From contig NZ_HG942054.1 in the NCBI RefSeq assembly GCF_000612665.1, positions 1-64,000 on the forward strand: a stretch of DNA of 64,000 nucleotides. The letters are read 5' to 3'. This document shows, one piece after another, positions 47,132-55,187 of this stretch; the stretch's first letter is position 1; each line of letters opens with the position of its first letter. A model generated the notes under the pieces. It was not told the origin of the DNA. It ran no database searches and saw nothing but the letters and a program-made list of their open reading frames with translations. This stretch comes from Neobacillus dielmonensis. GTDB lineage: Bacteria > Bacillota > Bacilli > Bacillales > Cytobacillaceae. The position numbers and the translations under genes were made by a program.

Positions 47132-48331
47132 CTATCTCATCATCATGGTTAAATTTCCAGCGGCCACAATTACCGTGATGCTTAAAAAGAACATAAGGGA
47201 AACAATGCTTAATGCCGCAAAAACATAAATTACACTTTTGCTGATAATATCCAAGCAGGTAATGATTGGCCCCCCGCCTAATGGCTGCAGGATGGCGGCT
47301 GCAAACTTATAAATAAAAGAGATCATTAAGATTTTAAGAGCCGGGAATGCAACAATTAACAACAGAATCGCCACACCGGCAATACCAACGGTGTTTTTTA
47401 ACAAAACAGAGGCACTGACAACCGTATCAGTGGCATCGGTAAACATTCTCCCAATAACCGGGATAAAATTCCCTGTGATAAACTTGGCAGTTCGGATCGC
47501 AATTCCATCCGTAACGGCTGCTGACACCCCCTGTACAGATATAACCCCTAAAAATATCGTTAAAAATAAACCCATTAAGCCAATACTCCAATTTCGCAAC
47601 AATCCAGCCAATTGTGTAACCTTATACTGTTCCGATATGGTGCTGACAACGCTGAGTAAGGTGCCTAAAAAAAGCAGCGGAAGGATAATATATTGCATAA
47701 ACATCCCGCTTATATTCATTAAAAACAGGATAACCGGATGGAAAAAGGCTGCTGAAACAAGCCCGCCAGAAGCAGCCATTAAGGCAAGTAAAATCGGAAT
47801 CAGAGCAAGCACGAATGAAATCATCGTTTCAATCGCTTCGGTGGTATAGGTGATAGCAATATGGAAGCTATTGAGTGCAAGTATCATCAAAACCATATAA
47901 ACGATGGCATAGGCAACCTTGCTAATATTGCTTTTCTCAAAAGCGTTTTGCATCGACTGCAGGAACATGCTGAAAACAGCCAACATAATTAAGGTTCCAA
48001 GTAGTTTTCCATTTGCAGTAAATTCATGAAAGATAAATTTTAAAAATCCTTGCCCCCACTGTTTAAACGAGAAGTCTTTCTCCCCTTTAATAAAATCATA
48101 TAGACTCCCCTTTTGGCTTTCCGGCAAAAAGCCGCCATATTTATCGGTAATATCTTCCCAAAACTTTGTCAGTTCAGATAAATCCAATGTGTCCAGCTGA
48201 GCATCAACCAGTTCCTGAGGTGAGTGAGGAGTGGTGGTATCTTCCGTATTTTCAATGGCTTGTACACCTGACGGTAAAAAAAGTAGATAGAAAATAATAA
48301 TTATTGGAATAAACTGCAGCCTCTGCTTCAA
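47132..48331 (-). CDS. spoIIIAE: Stage III sporulation protein AE
   Basis: Polytopic membrane protein of the channel complex. It has an N-terminal signal-like hydrophobic segment (residues 4-22, ending SGVQA), an extracytoplasmic region, then about eight transmembrane helices including GGLVSAAFFHPVILFLMNISGM and the C-terminal GGGPIITCLDIISKSVIYVFAALS (landmarks). The start chosen is the TTG at 48331 (399 aa), 7 bases after AAAGAGGT; the GTG three codons earlier would overlap that site. Confidence 0.93.
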   Translation of the reverse strand: MKQRLQFIPIIIIFYLLFLPSGVQAIENTEDTTTPHSPQELVDAQLDTLDLSELTKFWEDITDKYGGFLPESQKGSLYDFIKGEKDFSFKQWGQGFLKFIFHEFTANGKLLGTLIMLAVFSMFLQSMQNAFEKSNISKVAYAIVYMVLMILALNSFHIAITYTTEAIETMISFVLALIPILLALMAASGGLVSAAFFHPVILFLMNISGMFMQYIILPLLFLGTLLSVVSTISEQYKVTQLAGLLRNWSIGLMGLFLTIFLGVISVQGVSAAVTDGIAIRTAKFITGNFIPVIGRMFTDATDTVVSASVLLKNTVGIAGVAILLLIVAFPALKILMISFIYKFAAAILQPLGGGPIITCLDIISKSVIYVFAALSIVSLMFFLSITVIVAAGNLTMMMR

Positions 48332-48355
48332 TGAATACACCTCTTTAGGAACGTA

Positions 48356-48389
48356 AGCGCTCCTGCTCCCGCCAATTGGACTGAGCGCT
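48356..48389. other. GC-rich inverted repeat in the spoIIIAD-spoIIIAE gap
   Basis: AGCGCTC (48356-48362) and GAGCGCT (48383-48389) flank a 20-base loop in a 77-87 base gap. The words resemble pieces of the dispersed repeat core, so it may be a remnant; no function is assigned. Confidence 0.3.
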
Positions 48390-48417
48390 CCGTTTGCTTT
48401 ATCCTTCAGTCCTGGAT

Positions 48418-48807
48418 TTAACTTGGAATCAACTTGATTATGGTCTCAATTAACACGGTCAAAATTGGTATTGCCATTGCTAGAATGATAATCTTCCCTG
48501 CTAATTCAATTTTTGAAGCAATGGCTCCTTGTCCAGCATCTTTGGTAATCTGGACTGCAAATTCAGCAATATAAGCAATGCCAATAATTTTAAGAATTGT
48601 TTCCACATATACCATATTTACCTTGGCATTTAACGCAAGGCGTTCGAGCATGTGGATGATCTCATAGATCTTATCTACCAAAAAAAGAAAGATGGAACAG
48701 CCGACAAACACAATTAACAGGAAGGCAAGGTTAGGTTTTTGCTCTTTAACAATTAAAGATAGAAAAGTAGCGATCAGCGCGATGCCGACTATTTTAAGAA
48801 TTTCAAT
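48418..48807 (-). CDS. spoIIIAD: Stage III sporulation protein AD (probable ATT start)
   Basis: Small membrane protein of the channel with three to four helices; the C-terminal half carries NMVYVETILKIIGIAYIAEF and DAGQGAIASKIELAGK. From the first conventional start (GTG 48711) the product would be 97 aa and lack the first helix. In-frame codons upstream encode IEILKIVGIALIATFLSLIV, matching the family N terminus, with no ATG, GTG or TTG before them. The ATT at 48807 lies 7 bases after AGGGAGGG, so it is the probable start, giving 129 aa; B. subtilis SpoIIIAD is about 133. Confidence 0.85.
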   Translation of the reverse strand: MEILKIVGIALIATFLSLIVKEQKPNLAFLLIVFVGCSIFLFLVDKIYEIIHMLERLALNAKVNMVYVETILKIIGIAYIAEFAVQITKDAGQGAIASKIELAGKIIILAMAIPILTVLIETIIKLIPS

Positions 48808-48823
48808 CGCAAAGCCCTCCCTT

Positions 48824-49027
48824 CTATTGGAACAAAAACACCGATTTTATTTTTTGGAACAAATCATTCACAATGGATGCCACTTGAAACAAAATGTAGA
48901 TAAATCCAAACAGTGTTACCCACTGGGCGTACTCTTTTTTACCTACCTGATCTAAGACGGTATGCAGAAATGCCACTACAATGCCTACTCCGGCTATCTT
49001 AAAAATAATATCCACTTCTAAACCCAT
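48824..49027 (-). CDS. spoIIIAC: Stage III sporulation protein AC
   Basis: A 67 aa membrane protein with two hydrophobic helices (about residues 5-25 and 36-55) and the family core VGKKEYAQWVTLFGFIYILF. It starts 11 bases after spoIIIAB and stops just before the spoIIIAD ribosome binding site. SpoIIIAC and AD resemble each other and are thought to be related by duplication. Confidence 0.95.
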   Translation of the reverse strand: MGLEVDIIFKIAGVGIVVAFLHTVLDQVGKKEYAQWVTLFGFIYILFQVASIVNDLFQKIKSVFLFQ

Positions 49028-49038
49028 TGCTTTTCCCC

Positions 49039-49554
49039 CTAAAATAGTAGAATAATCAACAGCAAGCCTGACAAAAATCCCAGACTCTTGACCATTTTTT
49101 CATATTTTGCTTGTGCTTGGACAGCGTTAGCTTCTTCTCTTTCTAAATGGGTAAGAGTCAGCATAATCTGCTTTTGTTGGGAAAAGCGATCATGGCGTCC
49201 TAGGGTTTCTCCAAATTGCTTCATAATCTCAAATTCTGCATTTTTGAGAGCCGTGGCACCCCATACTTCCTTTAAGCTGGTTTGCCATGCTTCTTTAACG
49301 GTCGTTTCCGTATCCATTAATTTCTGAGAAAAGGTCCCAAAGAAAGTGGATAGCGGCTTTGACAACTGTTCTGCCAACCTCCTTGATGCCTCATGCAAAG
49401 GGGTGTGCCCATACATGATTTCAGCCTCAAGTGATTGCAATGCGCTCCTTAAAGCCCGTAACTGTTTGGGCCGATCACTAAAGTGCCTGGAAGCCTCGAA
49501 TCCTGTCAATGTTGTCGCAACAATAATAAATATGGCGCCAATTAATTTAACCAT
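49039..49554 (-). CDS. spoIIIAB: Stage III sporulation protein AB
   Basis: Membrane-anchored helical protein with a type II secretion GspF-like fold: an N-terminal transmembrane helix (residues 2-20), a long helical domain with FSDRPKQLRALRSALQSLEAEI (landmark near 26-47), and a C-terminal hydrophobic helix LGFLSGLLLIILLF. The 171 aa product starts directly after spoIIIAA, whose stop is adjacent. Confidence 0.95.
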   Translation of the reverse strand: MVKLIGAIFIIVATTLTGFEASRHFSDRPKQLRALRSALQSLEAEIMYGHTPLHEASRRLAEQLSKPLSTFFGTFSQKLMDTETTVKEAWQTSLKEVWGATALKNAEFEIMKQFGETLGRHDRFSQQKQIMLTLTHLEREEANAVQAQAKYEKMVKSLGFLSGLLLIILLF

Positions 49555-50472
49555 TTATGTCACGCTCACTTTTTGCTTCAATTCTCTTCCAGACTCATCC
49601 AGTATATGAGTAATGGTTCCGGGACCAGCACTTCTATTAAGGACAATAAACCGCTGAAATATCTTTTGGTCGATAATTTGTTTTAGAGTAGGTCTCCCCG
49701 TTATCTCTTGCAGGCTCGTCCCGTGAGTTGTCATGACCAGTTTGATTCCGGCATGAACTGCCTCGAGTATTGCCTCCGTATCTTCCCAGCGTCCAATTTC
49801 ATCCACAATTAACACCTCAGGGCTCATAGAGCGGATCATCATCATCATTCCCTCGGCTTTTGGACATGCATCTAGTACATCTAAGCGATGACCAAATGAT
49901 AATTGTGGAACCCCATTGACACATCCAGCAATCTCACTTCGTTCATCAACAATGCCCACCTTGCTGGCAGGAATGTTTCTCTCCCCAGTTGAAATGATCC
50001 TGGCAATGTCACGAAGCAAGGTGGTTTTTCCCGTTTGCGGTGCCCCAATTACCATGGTATTCTGCCAGTTCCCCTTAAATATAAAGGGGATAACAGTGTT
50101 GGCGATGCCGATTTTTTCTCTAGCAACCCGAATGTTAAACGAAGAAACATCTCTAATCGCCTTTACCCTGCCTTCCTCTAAAATGACCTTACCGGCAAGA
50201 CCGATTCGATGCCCTCCTGAAACGGTGATATACCCACGCTTAAGCTCCTCTTCTAGGGTATAAATGGAGTAGCTGCTGATTTTATTTAACAGATGAAAGG
50301 CATCTTCCGGCTGAATGATATACGATAAAAAGTACGGCGTACCCTTTAACGACAATTCCATTGGACGATGAATCCTTATTCTAATTTCTTCTAATTCTTC
50401 GAGCTGTTTAGGAGGGATTTGTTTTATTTGTTCTACAATGTTTTTTGGCAAAAAGCTTAGAATCGTTTCCAA
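49555..50472 (-). CDS. spoIIIAA: Stage III sporulation protein AA (ATPase)
   Basis: Secretion-type ATPase thought to power the mother cell-forespore channel. It shows Walker A GAPQTGKTTLLRDIA, Walker B VLIVDEIGRWEDTEA and an arginine-rich ATPase core, with an N-terminal domain (LEEIRIRIHRPMEL). The start is the TTG at 50472 (305 aa), 7 bases after AAAGGAGGT, matching family length; the frame stays open 26 codons upstream across the sigma-E promoter leader. First gene of the operon. Confidence 0.95.
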   Translation of the reverse strand: METILSFLPKNIVEQIKQIPPKQLEELEEIRIRIHRPMELSLKGTPYFLSYIIQPEDAFHLLNKISSYSIYTLEEELKRGYITVSGGHRIGLAGKVILEEGRVKAIRDVSSFNIRVAREKIGIANTVIPFIFKGNWQNTMVIGAPQTGKTTLLRDIARIISTGERNIPASKVGIVDERSEIAGCVNGVPQLSFGHRLDVLDACPKAEGMMMMIRSMSPEVLIVDEIGRWEDTEAILEAVHAGIKLVMTTHGTSLQEITGRPTLKQIIDQKIFQRFIVLNRSAGPGTITHILDESGRELKQKVSVT

Positions 50473-50529
50473 AATGGCTACCTCCTTTATTGCATTGGTT
50501 TCCTGATTTTCTAGTATCTCGCTATTTAA

Positions 50530-50558
50530 AATGTATGCCTGCTTGGCCACATTATGAC
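50530..50558 (-). promoter_or_regulatory. Sigma-E promoter of the spoIIIA operon
   Basis: GTCATAAT (50551-50558), 13 bases, CATACATT (50530-50537) on the minus strand. The -10 is a full match to CATACAHT, and the -35 is close to KMATATT. It lies about 58 bases before the spoIIIAA TTG and 49 bases inside the edge of the neighbouring repeat. Confidence 0.82.
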
Positions 50559-50606
50559 TAGCAATTCACCCTATTCTTTTCTTCTATTTAATTCATTTAA
50601 AAACAA

Positions 50607-50862
50607 GGCTCTGTTAAATTTGGCTGTTGATTGCAGCGAAAGAAGCTCAGCGAACCCGCGGGCGTGCCGGGTACTCCCGCAGGACACTGAAAGTCACCCT
50701 CGAATCTACCCACGAAGAAAATGCGATAGCACAAGGAAAGCTTCCATAAACTTTTTTCGCACGAAATTATGCGAAAGCATAATGGAGGATTTTCGAGGAG
50801 TCGAGCGCCTTCCGCTCCAATTGACAGAGTTAAAAAATTTAACAGTATCGTTTAACAGAGCC
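50607..50862 (+). repeat. Dispersed palindromic repeat, copy C, with a nested 99-base insert
   Basis: Begins GGCTCTGTTAAATTTGGC and ends CGTTTAACAGAGCC, perfect 12-base terminal inverted repeats, with inner CTGTTGATTG / CAATTGACAG arms. At 256 bases it is about twice copy D. The extra length is 50699-50797, itself bounded by CTCGAA / TTCGAG and containing TTTCGCA / TGCGAAA. With the sigma-E promoter it fills the gap between spoIIIAA and the ccm operon. No ORF is credible in it. Confidence 0.85.
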
Positions 50863-50869
50863 AAGAACA

Positions 50870-50911
50870 AAAAAGAGGATTGAATCATTTAAATGATTCA
50901 ATCCTCTTTTT
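50870..50911. terminator. Terminator at the end of the ccm operon
   Basis: Perfect 42-base palindrome: AAAAAGAGGATTGAATCATTT and its complement back to back, with T tracts on both sides. It ends 3 bases before the stop codon of the gene at 50915. Confidence 0.93.
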
Positions 50912-50914
50912 ATA

Positions 50915-51424
50915 TTAATTATCATATTTTTTAGCCCAGTTGTATAACTGCATTTCAGTGACGGGGCCATTATAATGTTCTCTGATGATCCCCTGCTTAT
51001 CAATAACAAAGGTTTCGGGTTGTCCCGTTACATTAAATTGTTTTGAAACTTTTGCATTATAGTCAAATAAATAGGTCATTCCCTCCTTGTTGTTTTCAGA
51101 GACTTTTTTAATGCGGTCAACGGTTTCACCACGGTTGATCATTAATAAAGGATATTTAATTCCATAATCCTTTTGAAATGCCGCCAGTTCAGGAAATTCC
51201 TCCTTACATGGAGCACACCAGCTTGCAAAGTAGTTCAATATCACCACTTTGCCTTTAAAATCCTCAAGTTGGGTTGTTGTACCATTATAATTAGGCAGCA
51301 CGAAAGAATATGCCTGATCCCCCACATCTGTGTGTTTTCCTTTTGTGACCAGGCTATATCCAAAAAACCCAAACATGCTAATTACTAAAACTAACACGAA
51401 TAATTTAATAATCGGTTTTTTCAT
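50915..51424 (-). CDS. ResA/CcmG-like thiol-disulfide oxidoreductase
   Basis: Membrane-anchored thioredoxin-like protein expected to reduce apocytochrome c CXXCH thiols outside the membrane before heme attachment. It has a single N-terminal helix (about residues 6-24), a TlpA-like domain with the active site FASWCAPCKEEFPEL near residue 65, and the cis-proline TGQPETFVI near 132. The ATG at 51424 (169 aa) has TGGAGGCG upstream. It is the last gene of the ccm operon, so it most likely plays the CcmG role; a ResA copy for System II may exist elsewhere. Confidence 0.88.
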   Translation of the reverse strand: MKKPIIKLFVLVLVISMFGFFGYSLVTKGKHTDVGDQAYSFVLPNYNGTTTQLEDFKGKVVILNYFASWCAPCKEEFPELAAFQKDYGIKYPLLMINRGETVDRIKKVSENNKEGMTYLFDYNAKVSKQFNVTGQPETFVIDKQGIIREHYNGPVTEMQLYNWAKKYDN

Positions 51425-51493
51425 CGTAACGCCTCCATACGATCCTGGGGTGTTGTACAATACAGGCTGACTTCCTTGTCAGCCTTATTGGTT

Positions 51494-51625
51494 CTATTTC
51501 TCCAATTGCTTTAAAAATTCAATATCCTTCTTGAGCTTGCTTTGTTTTCTGTCCAAAATGAAAAGATAGCCAAAAATAACCACCCAAGCTACTGTATAGG
51601 CCGCATACATATATTGATAAGTCAT
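51494..51625 (-). CDS. ccmD: CcmD-like heme exporter small subunit
   Basis: A 43 aa membrane peptide with one helix (AAYTVAWVVIFGYLFILDRK) and a charged cytosolic tail (KLKKDIEFLKQLEK), the CcmD pattern. It would bind CcmC and help release holo-CcmE. ATG after TAGGAGGAATCAAG; it starts 11 bases after the ccmC stop. Too short for ordinary gene tables, found by reading the gap between ccmC and the thioredoxin-like gene. Confidence 0.85.
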   Translation of the reverse strand: MTYQYMYAAYTVAWVVIFGYLFILDRKQSKLKKDIEFLKQLEK

Positions 51626-51636
51626 CTTGATTCCTC

Positions 51637-52398
51637 CTAATTTTCGATATCCATTCTTAACTTTTCTTTATACTGCTCAACCTTTATTTTCAAATTTTCA
51701 AGTGTGACGCCTTTATTTAACAAGTAGGCATAAAGAATTGTAAAAGCTAAAATGGAAATTAACAATGCAGCAAGCATGGAAGGTGCAATGCCGCCTCCTG
51801 ATTGGTCCGATCCTTCGCCAAATACGACCGGATGCAATTTGGTCTGCCACCAGCGAATGGCAAAGAAAACAATGGGAACATCTACAAAACCAATAATGCC
51901 AAATACAGAGGCCAGCCGGGCCTTTTTATCCCAGACCCCATCCATTTGCCTGATCATGATATAAGCAATGTAGAGGAAGAAGAGAATTAGTGTGGTAATC
52001 AACCGCGGCTCCCAGACCCACCATGTATTCCAAGCTGATTTCGCCCAAATAGGACCTGTTGTTAAAACAATAATGGTAAAAACTACACCAATTTCAGCGG
52101 ACACATACGCGTATGTATCGTATATTCTTTGACGCTTAACCAGGAACAAAATACTAAATAAGCAAGTTATGAAAAAGGCAAAAAAGGCAACCCATGCGGA
52201 ACTGACATGAAAATAAAAAATCTTTTGAGCAGCCCCCATTGTCTTTTCTTCCTCTGCATAAAGGAAAATAAAATAAATTGATGTCAACATCGTAATAATG
52301 GTACTGCCAAGTAATACCTTTGGCAGATAGGCGCTCTTTGATTTTGAGAGCGGAGAATCAGGAAGCAGTGGTTTCTCTTGTTCGAGATTCATACTCAT
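51637..52398 (-). CDS. ccmC: Cytochrome c biogenesis heme-handling protein CcmC
   Basis: Loads heme onto CcmE at the outer face of the membrane. The 253 aa protein has six predicted transmembrane helices and the tryptophan-rich WWD motif AWNTWWVWEPRLITTLILFF near residues 122-141, with flanking histidines (FYFHVSSAW near residue 62, KLHPVVF near 188) as heme ligands. It lies 3 bases after ccmB, within the ccm operon. Confidence 0.92.
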   Translation of the reverse strand: MSMNLEQEKPLLPDSPLSKSKSAYLPKVLLGSTIITMLTSIYFIFLYAEEEKTMGAAQKIFYFHVSSAWVAFFAFFITCLFSILFLVKRQRIYDTYAYVSAEIGVVFTIIVLTTGPIWAKSAWNTWWVWEPRLITTLILFFLYIAYIMIRQMDGVWDKKARLASVFGIIGFVDVPIVFFAIRWWQTKLHPVVFGEGSDQSGGGIAPSMLAALLISILAFTILYAYLLNKGVTLENLKIKVEQYKEKLRMDIEN

Positions 52399-52401
52399 TG
52401 C

Positions 52402-53082
52402 TTAAACCTCCAGTACATAATCAATTAAGAATAATGAAATTACAAAGAAAATAACATCATAGGATGTAACCATCTGGGTCCAAGCCAGTGCGCTCGATAA
52501 TTTGCTCATATCCGATAAAACAATTCTCGTTGCCTGGGTAACCCCAATCAGGACAGGGCTTGCGATTGGAAACAGCAGTAACGGAAGCAACATTTCACTA
52601 CTTTTTGAGTTTCCAGCCAATGCAGCTAAAAACGTCCCAATGGAAACAAATCCAAAACTACCAACAAAAATGATAAGAATGAAATAGGGTATACTTCCGG
52701 CCATATTGAAATCAAACAGCAAAAACAAAAATGGAATAGCAATGGTTTCGACAATCATGATCATGGTAAAGTTAGCAATGAACTTTCCTAAATAGATTCC
52801 TGCAGGCTCCATCGGTGCCACTAATAGAGCATACATTGTGTCATTTCGCTGTTCGGAGACAATCGATCTGTTTAAGCCTAATATTCCTGCGAACACGATA
52901 ATAACCCAGATAATTCCCGGGATGACCGCCTTTGTCATATTATTGGACGGGTCAAAGGCAAAGCTGAATACCACAATCACCAAGCTGGCGAAGATAATTT
53001 GGGTAACAAGCACTTGTTTTGTTTTCCACTCAGAAAACAAGTCCTTTTTTGCTAGCAAAAGAGCGGATTTCACTAGGTTCAT
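52402..53082 (-). CDS. ccmB: Heme ABC transporter permease CcmB
   Basis: Membrane subunit of the CcmAB transporter that uses ATP to release holo-CcmE from CcmC. The 226 aa protein has six hydrophobic helices and the family landmarks KKDLFSEWKTKQ at the N terminus, LNRSIVSEQRNDTMYALLVAP near residue 70 and LLPLLLFPIASPVLIG near 165. Its start overlaps the ccmA stop by 4 bases. Confidence 0.92.
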   Translation of the reverse strand: MNLVKSALLLAKKDLFSEWKTKQVLVTQIIFASLVIVVFSFAFDPSNNMTKAVIPGIIWVIIVFAGILGLNRSIVSEQRNDTMYALLVAPMEPAGIYLGKFIANFTMIMIVETIAIPFLFLLFDFNMAGSIPYFILIIFVGSFGFVSIGTFLAALAGNSKSSEMLLPLLLFPIASPVLIGVTQATRIVLSDMSKLSSALAWTQMVTSYDVIFFVISLFLIDYVLEV

Positions 53083-53783
53083 GACACTCCCTCCAGTTGC
53101 CTCGCATACTTTTCAGTTACCAATTCGATTGATTGATCTTTCACTTGAAAATCGTCCACTAGTTTCCCGTTTTTAATAATAATAATCCGGTCACAAATTT
53201 CTGCCGCCTGTTTAAAATCATGGGTAACCATTAATGTGGTTGTCCCTTTATTTTTCATAGTTAAGATGACATTATTAAGGATCGTCATCGCACCTTGATC
53301 CAACCCTGTATGCGGCTCATCTAAAAGGAGGATTTCCGGGTCGTGGATAATCGCTCTGGCGATGGCAATCCTCTGTACCATTCCACGGGAAAAGTTTTTA
53401 ACGGGATCATGCAGAAAAAAGGATAACCCCACCTCTTTCACTAGTTGAACCGCCCTCTCTTCTACTTGTTCCACTCCATAAAGCTTCCCAAAAAAAACAA
53501 GATTTTCTAATGGTGAATAATGGTCATATAGTAAACTAGCATGAGGTAAATAACCGATACTTTTCTTTATTTCGAAGCCATCTTTTTTTATGTCCAAGCC
53601 TTTCATTTTAACTAACCCGGATGTTGGTTTAATCAAGCCTGCAATAATCTTTAACAATGTACTTTTTCCGGCACCATTTGGACCAAGTATAGCCACTGTT
53701 TCCCCTTTGCTTACCTTGATGTCAATACCACGCAGTATCAACTTATTATCTGCTTGCTTTGTCAGCTTGGTTATTTCTATCAT
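53079..53783 (-). CDS. ccmA: Heme ABC transporter ATP-binding protein CcmA
   Basis: ATPase of the CcmABCD complex. It shows Walker A GPNGAGKSTLLK near residue 36, signature NFSRGMVQRIAIARA near 128, Walker B ILLLDEPHTGLD and H-loop TLMVTHDF. The signature has SRG in place of SGG, seen in several CcmA proteins. The ATG at 53783 (234 aa) is used because GGGAGG is 8 bases upstream; eight codons further up is another possible start. Overlaps ccmB. Confidence 0.92.
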   Translation of the reverse strand: MIEITKLTKQADNKLILRGIDIKVSKGETVAILGPNGAGKSTLLKIIAGLIKPTSGLVKMKGLDIKKDGFEIKKSIGYLPHASLLYDHYSPLENLVFFGKLYGVEQVEERAVQLVKEVGLSFFLHDPVKNFSRGMVQRIAIARAIIHDPEILLLDEPHTGLDQGAMTILNNVILTMKNKGTTTLMVTHDFKQAAEICDRIIIIKNGKLVDDFQVKDQSIELVTEKYARQLEGVS

Positions 53784-53808
53784 TGGTTGTTCCTCCCTTA
53801 CTAGCAAG

Positions 53809-54804
53809 CTACTCTATGAATTCACGTAAACTTAATTTCACCTGTACTAAATGCTGTTTATAGGCATTAAGCTTTGCTTGATATTCATTCTCGGTCAGCT
53901 TCCCGTCACCAAAGGTTTCTTCTAGCTCAATAATTTTATCCATAATGGCTTTTTGCTTAGACATTAACAGCTTAAAGGCCTTCTCTTCTTTATCTGCACC
54001 AAGCCGCTCCTGCTCAAATCTAGCTTTTCTTCTAAAGTAAATATAGTAGGAAACACCCGCAATGACGATGGCACCCATAATAATTAAAAACACATGCGGG
54101 TTAAATCTGTGCAAAGGTGATTGGGCCCACATTCTTAAATGGCCTGGGTTATGGAAGGCAGGTGCCGTTCGTGTAACAGAGCTAGTACTTTTATTGGTGC
54201 TATCTGTCTCTGCCAGCGCCGTATCACTTTTAGGCTGTATGTCTTTGTTGTAGAAAATAGTGAATGTTTGATTCGCTTTTATATTTTCAATACTGTATCC
54301 CCAATAGTTTTGATCATCAAATTTGAAAAGACCTTGACTGGTATAATCCGTTCCTTTAATTTCTATACTGCCCATCCCCTCTGGCACAAGTATTTGGAAC
54401 AACTGGACCGAATAGTCTACAGTGAGGTTTATTTCTTTCCCTTTTTCGACCCGATAACTGTAGGGCAGTACCATGGTTTGATTTGCAGGTATTGGAGTTG
54501 TCGTAATAAAACCAGTTTCTGTCTGTTTAAAGGCAATTTTGCTATCCGAAAAATTTAAGTCCTTAATCCCTTTAGGAAGGGTAACCTTTAATACCGCCTC
54601 ACCTTGTCCGTCCCCTTTATAATCCTGATCTGAGGGATTCGAATAATTCACCATGTTCATCATATTGGTAGATTCGTCTTCCCCGGGACTAACAACGAGA
54701 TAATCCATATCAATTACAATGTTTGAGTCAGCAGCCGCTGCTTGCCCGAAATTTGGAAATAAAAACAGCCACCCAAGAAGGAATATGGTGATTTTCTTAA
54801 TCAC
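53809..54804 (-). CDS. Unknown exported membrane protein with beta-rich ectodomain, ccm operon
   Basis: Not recognised. The 331 aa product has a signal peptide (residues 1-24, ending QAAAA), a polar beta-rich extracellular region to about 235 with many YxV/T repeats, one transmembrane helix (PHVFLIIMGAIVIAGVSYYIYF), and a charged helical cytosolic tail ending in a SHOCT-like segment FGDGKLTENEYQAKLNAYKQ. It overlaps the CcmI-like gene by 4 bases and precedes ccmA by 25, so it belongs to the operon. Its architecture repeats in the 351 aa gene at 58170. No CXXCH or conserved histidine pair suggests heme binding. Confidence 0.7.
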   Translation of the reverse strand: MIKKITIFLLGWLFLFPNFGQAAAADSNIVIDMDYLVVSPGEDESTNMMNMVNYSNPSDQDYKGDGQGEAVLKVTLPKGIKDLNFSDSKIAFKQTETGFITTTPIPANQTMVLPYSYRVEKGKEINLTVDYSVQLFQILVPEGMGSIEIKGTDYTSQGLFKFDDQNYWGYSIENIKANQTFTIFYNKDIQPKSDTALAETDSTNKSTSSVTRTAPAFHNPGHLRMWAQSPLHRFNPHVFLIIMGAIVIAGVSYYIYFRRKARFEQERLGADKEEKAFKLLMSKQKAIMDKIIELEETFGDGKLTENEYQAKLNAYKQHLVQVKLSLREFIE

Positions 54805-55184
54805 TTTACATCCCCCTTTTGCTTCTTATAGCTTTTCATTTGCAGTTCAATTTCTTTTTCCACTTCGGCCATCAGCTCTTCGTCAATATTGACTGTTTGC
54901 AATCGTTCCTCTTCCTGAAGAATATTCGCAATTTCCACCTCATATTGCTTCCGTAAATTTTTATAGTCGGCGTGCGATATTTTATCCATTTTGTACTCGA
55001 ATTCCAATTCATTCAAAGTTGTTAACAGTGCTTCTTTTGAAATGGATAAATCCTGGCCGCCCGTCTTATGCTGAAAGTATGTATCCCACTTAAGTAACGG
55101 GGATAAGATTAAAAATAAACAAACCAATGTCAATGCTGCTGTAAATATTATGGAAATAAGGGAGATATCCGGCATAACGTTCAC
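54801..55184 (-). CDS. CcmI-like N-terminal domain protein
   Basis: The 127 aa protein has a transmembrane helix (about residues 9-29) and a helical segment ALLTTLNELEFEYKMDKISHADYKNLRKQYE (quoted as landmarks ALLTTLNELEFEY and KISHADYKNLRKQ) that matches the first domain of CcmI. The TPR part that binds apocytochrome in proteobacterial CcmI is missing. It overlaps the next gene by 4 bases (ATGA) and follows ccmH by 3. A role as a membrane scaffold for CcmF/CcmH is inferred. Confidence 0.65.
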   Translation of the reverse strand: MNVMPDISLISIIFTAALTLVCLFLILSPLLKWDTYFQHKTGGQDLSISKEALLTTLNELEFEYKMDKISHADYKNLRKQYEVEIANILQEEERLQTVNIDEELMAEVEKEIELQMKSYKKQKGDVK

Positions 55185-55187
55185 ATC

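Noticed and set aside
50554-50883. 109-codon frame running through repeat copy C
   Set aside because: Crosses the repeat and a terminator, no ribosome binding site, Cys/Arg/Ser-rich translation typical of non-coding GC-rich sequence.
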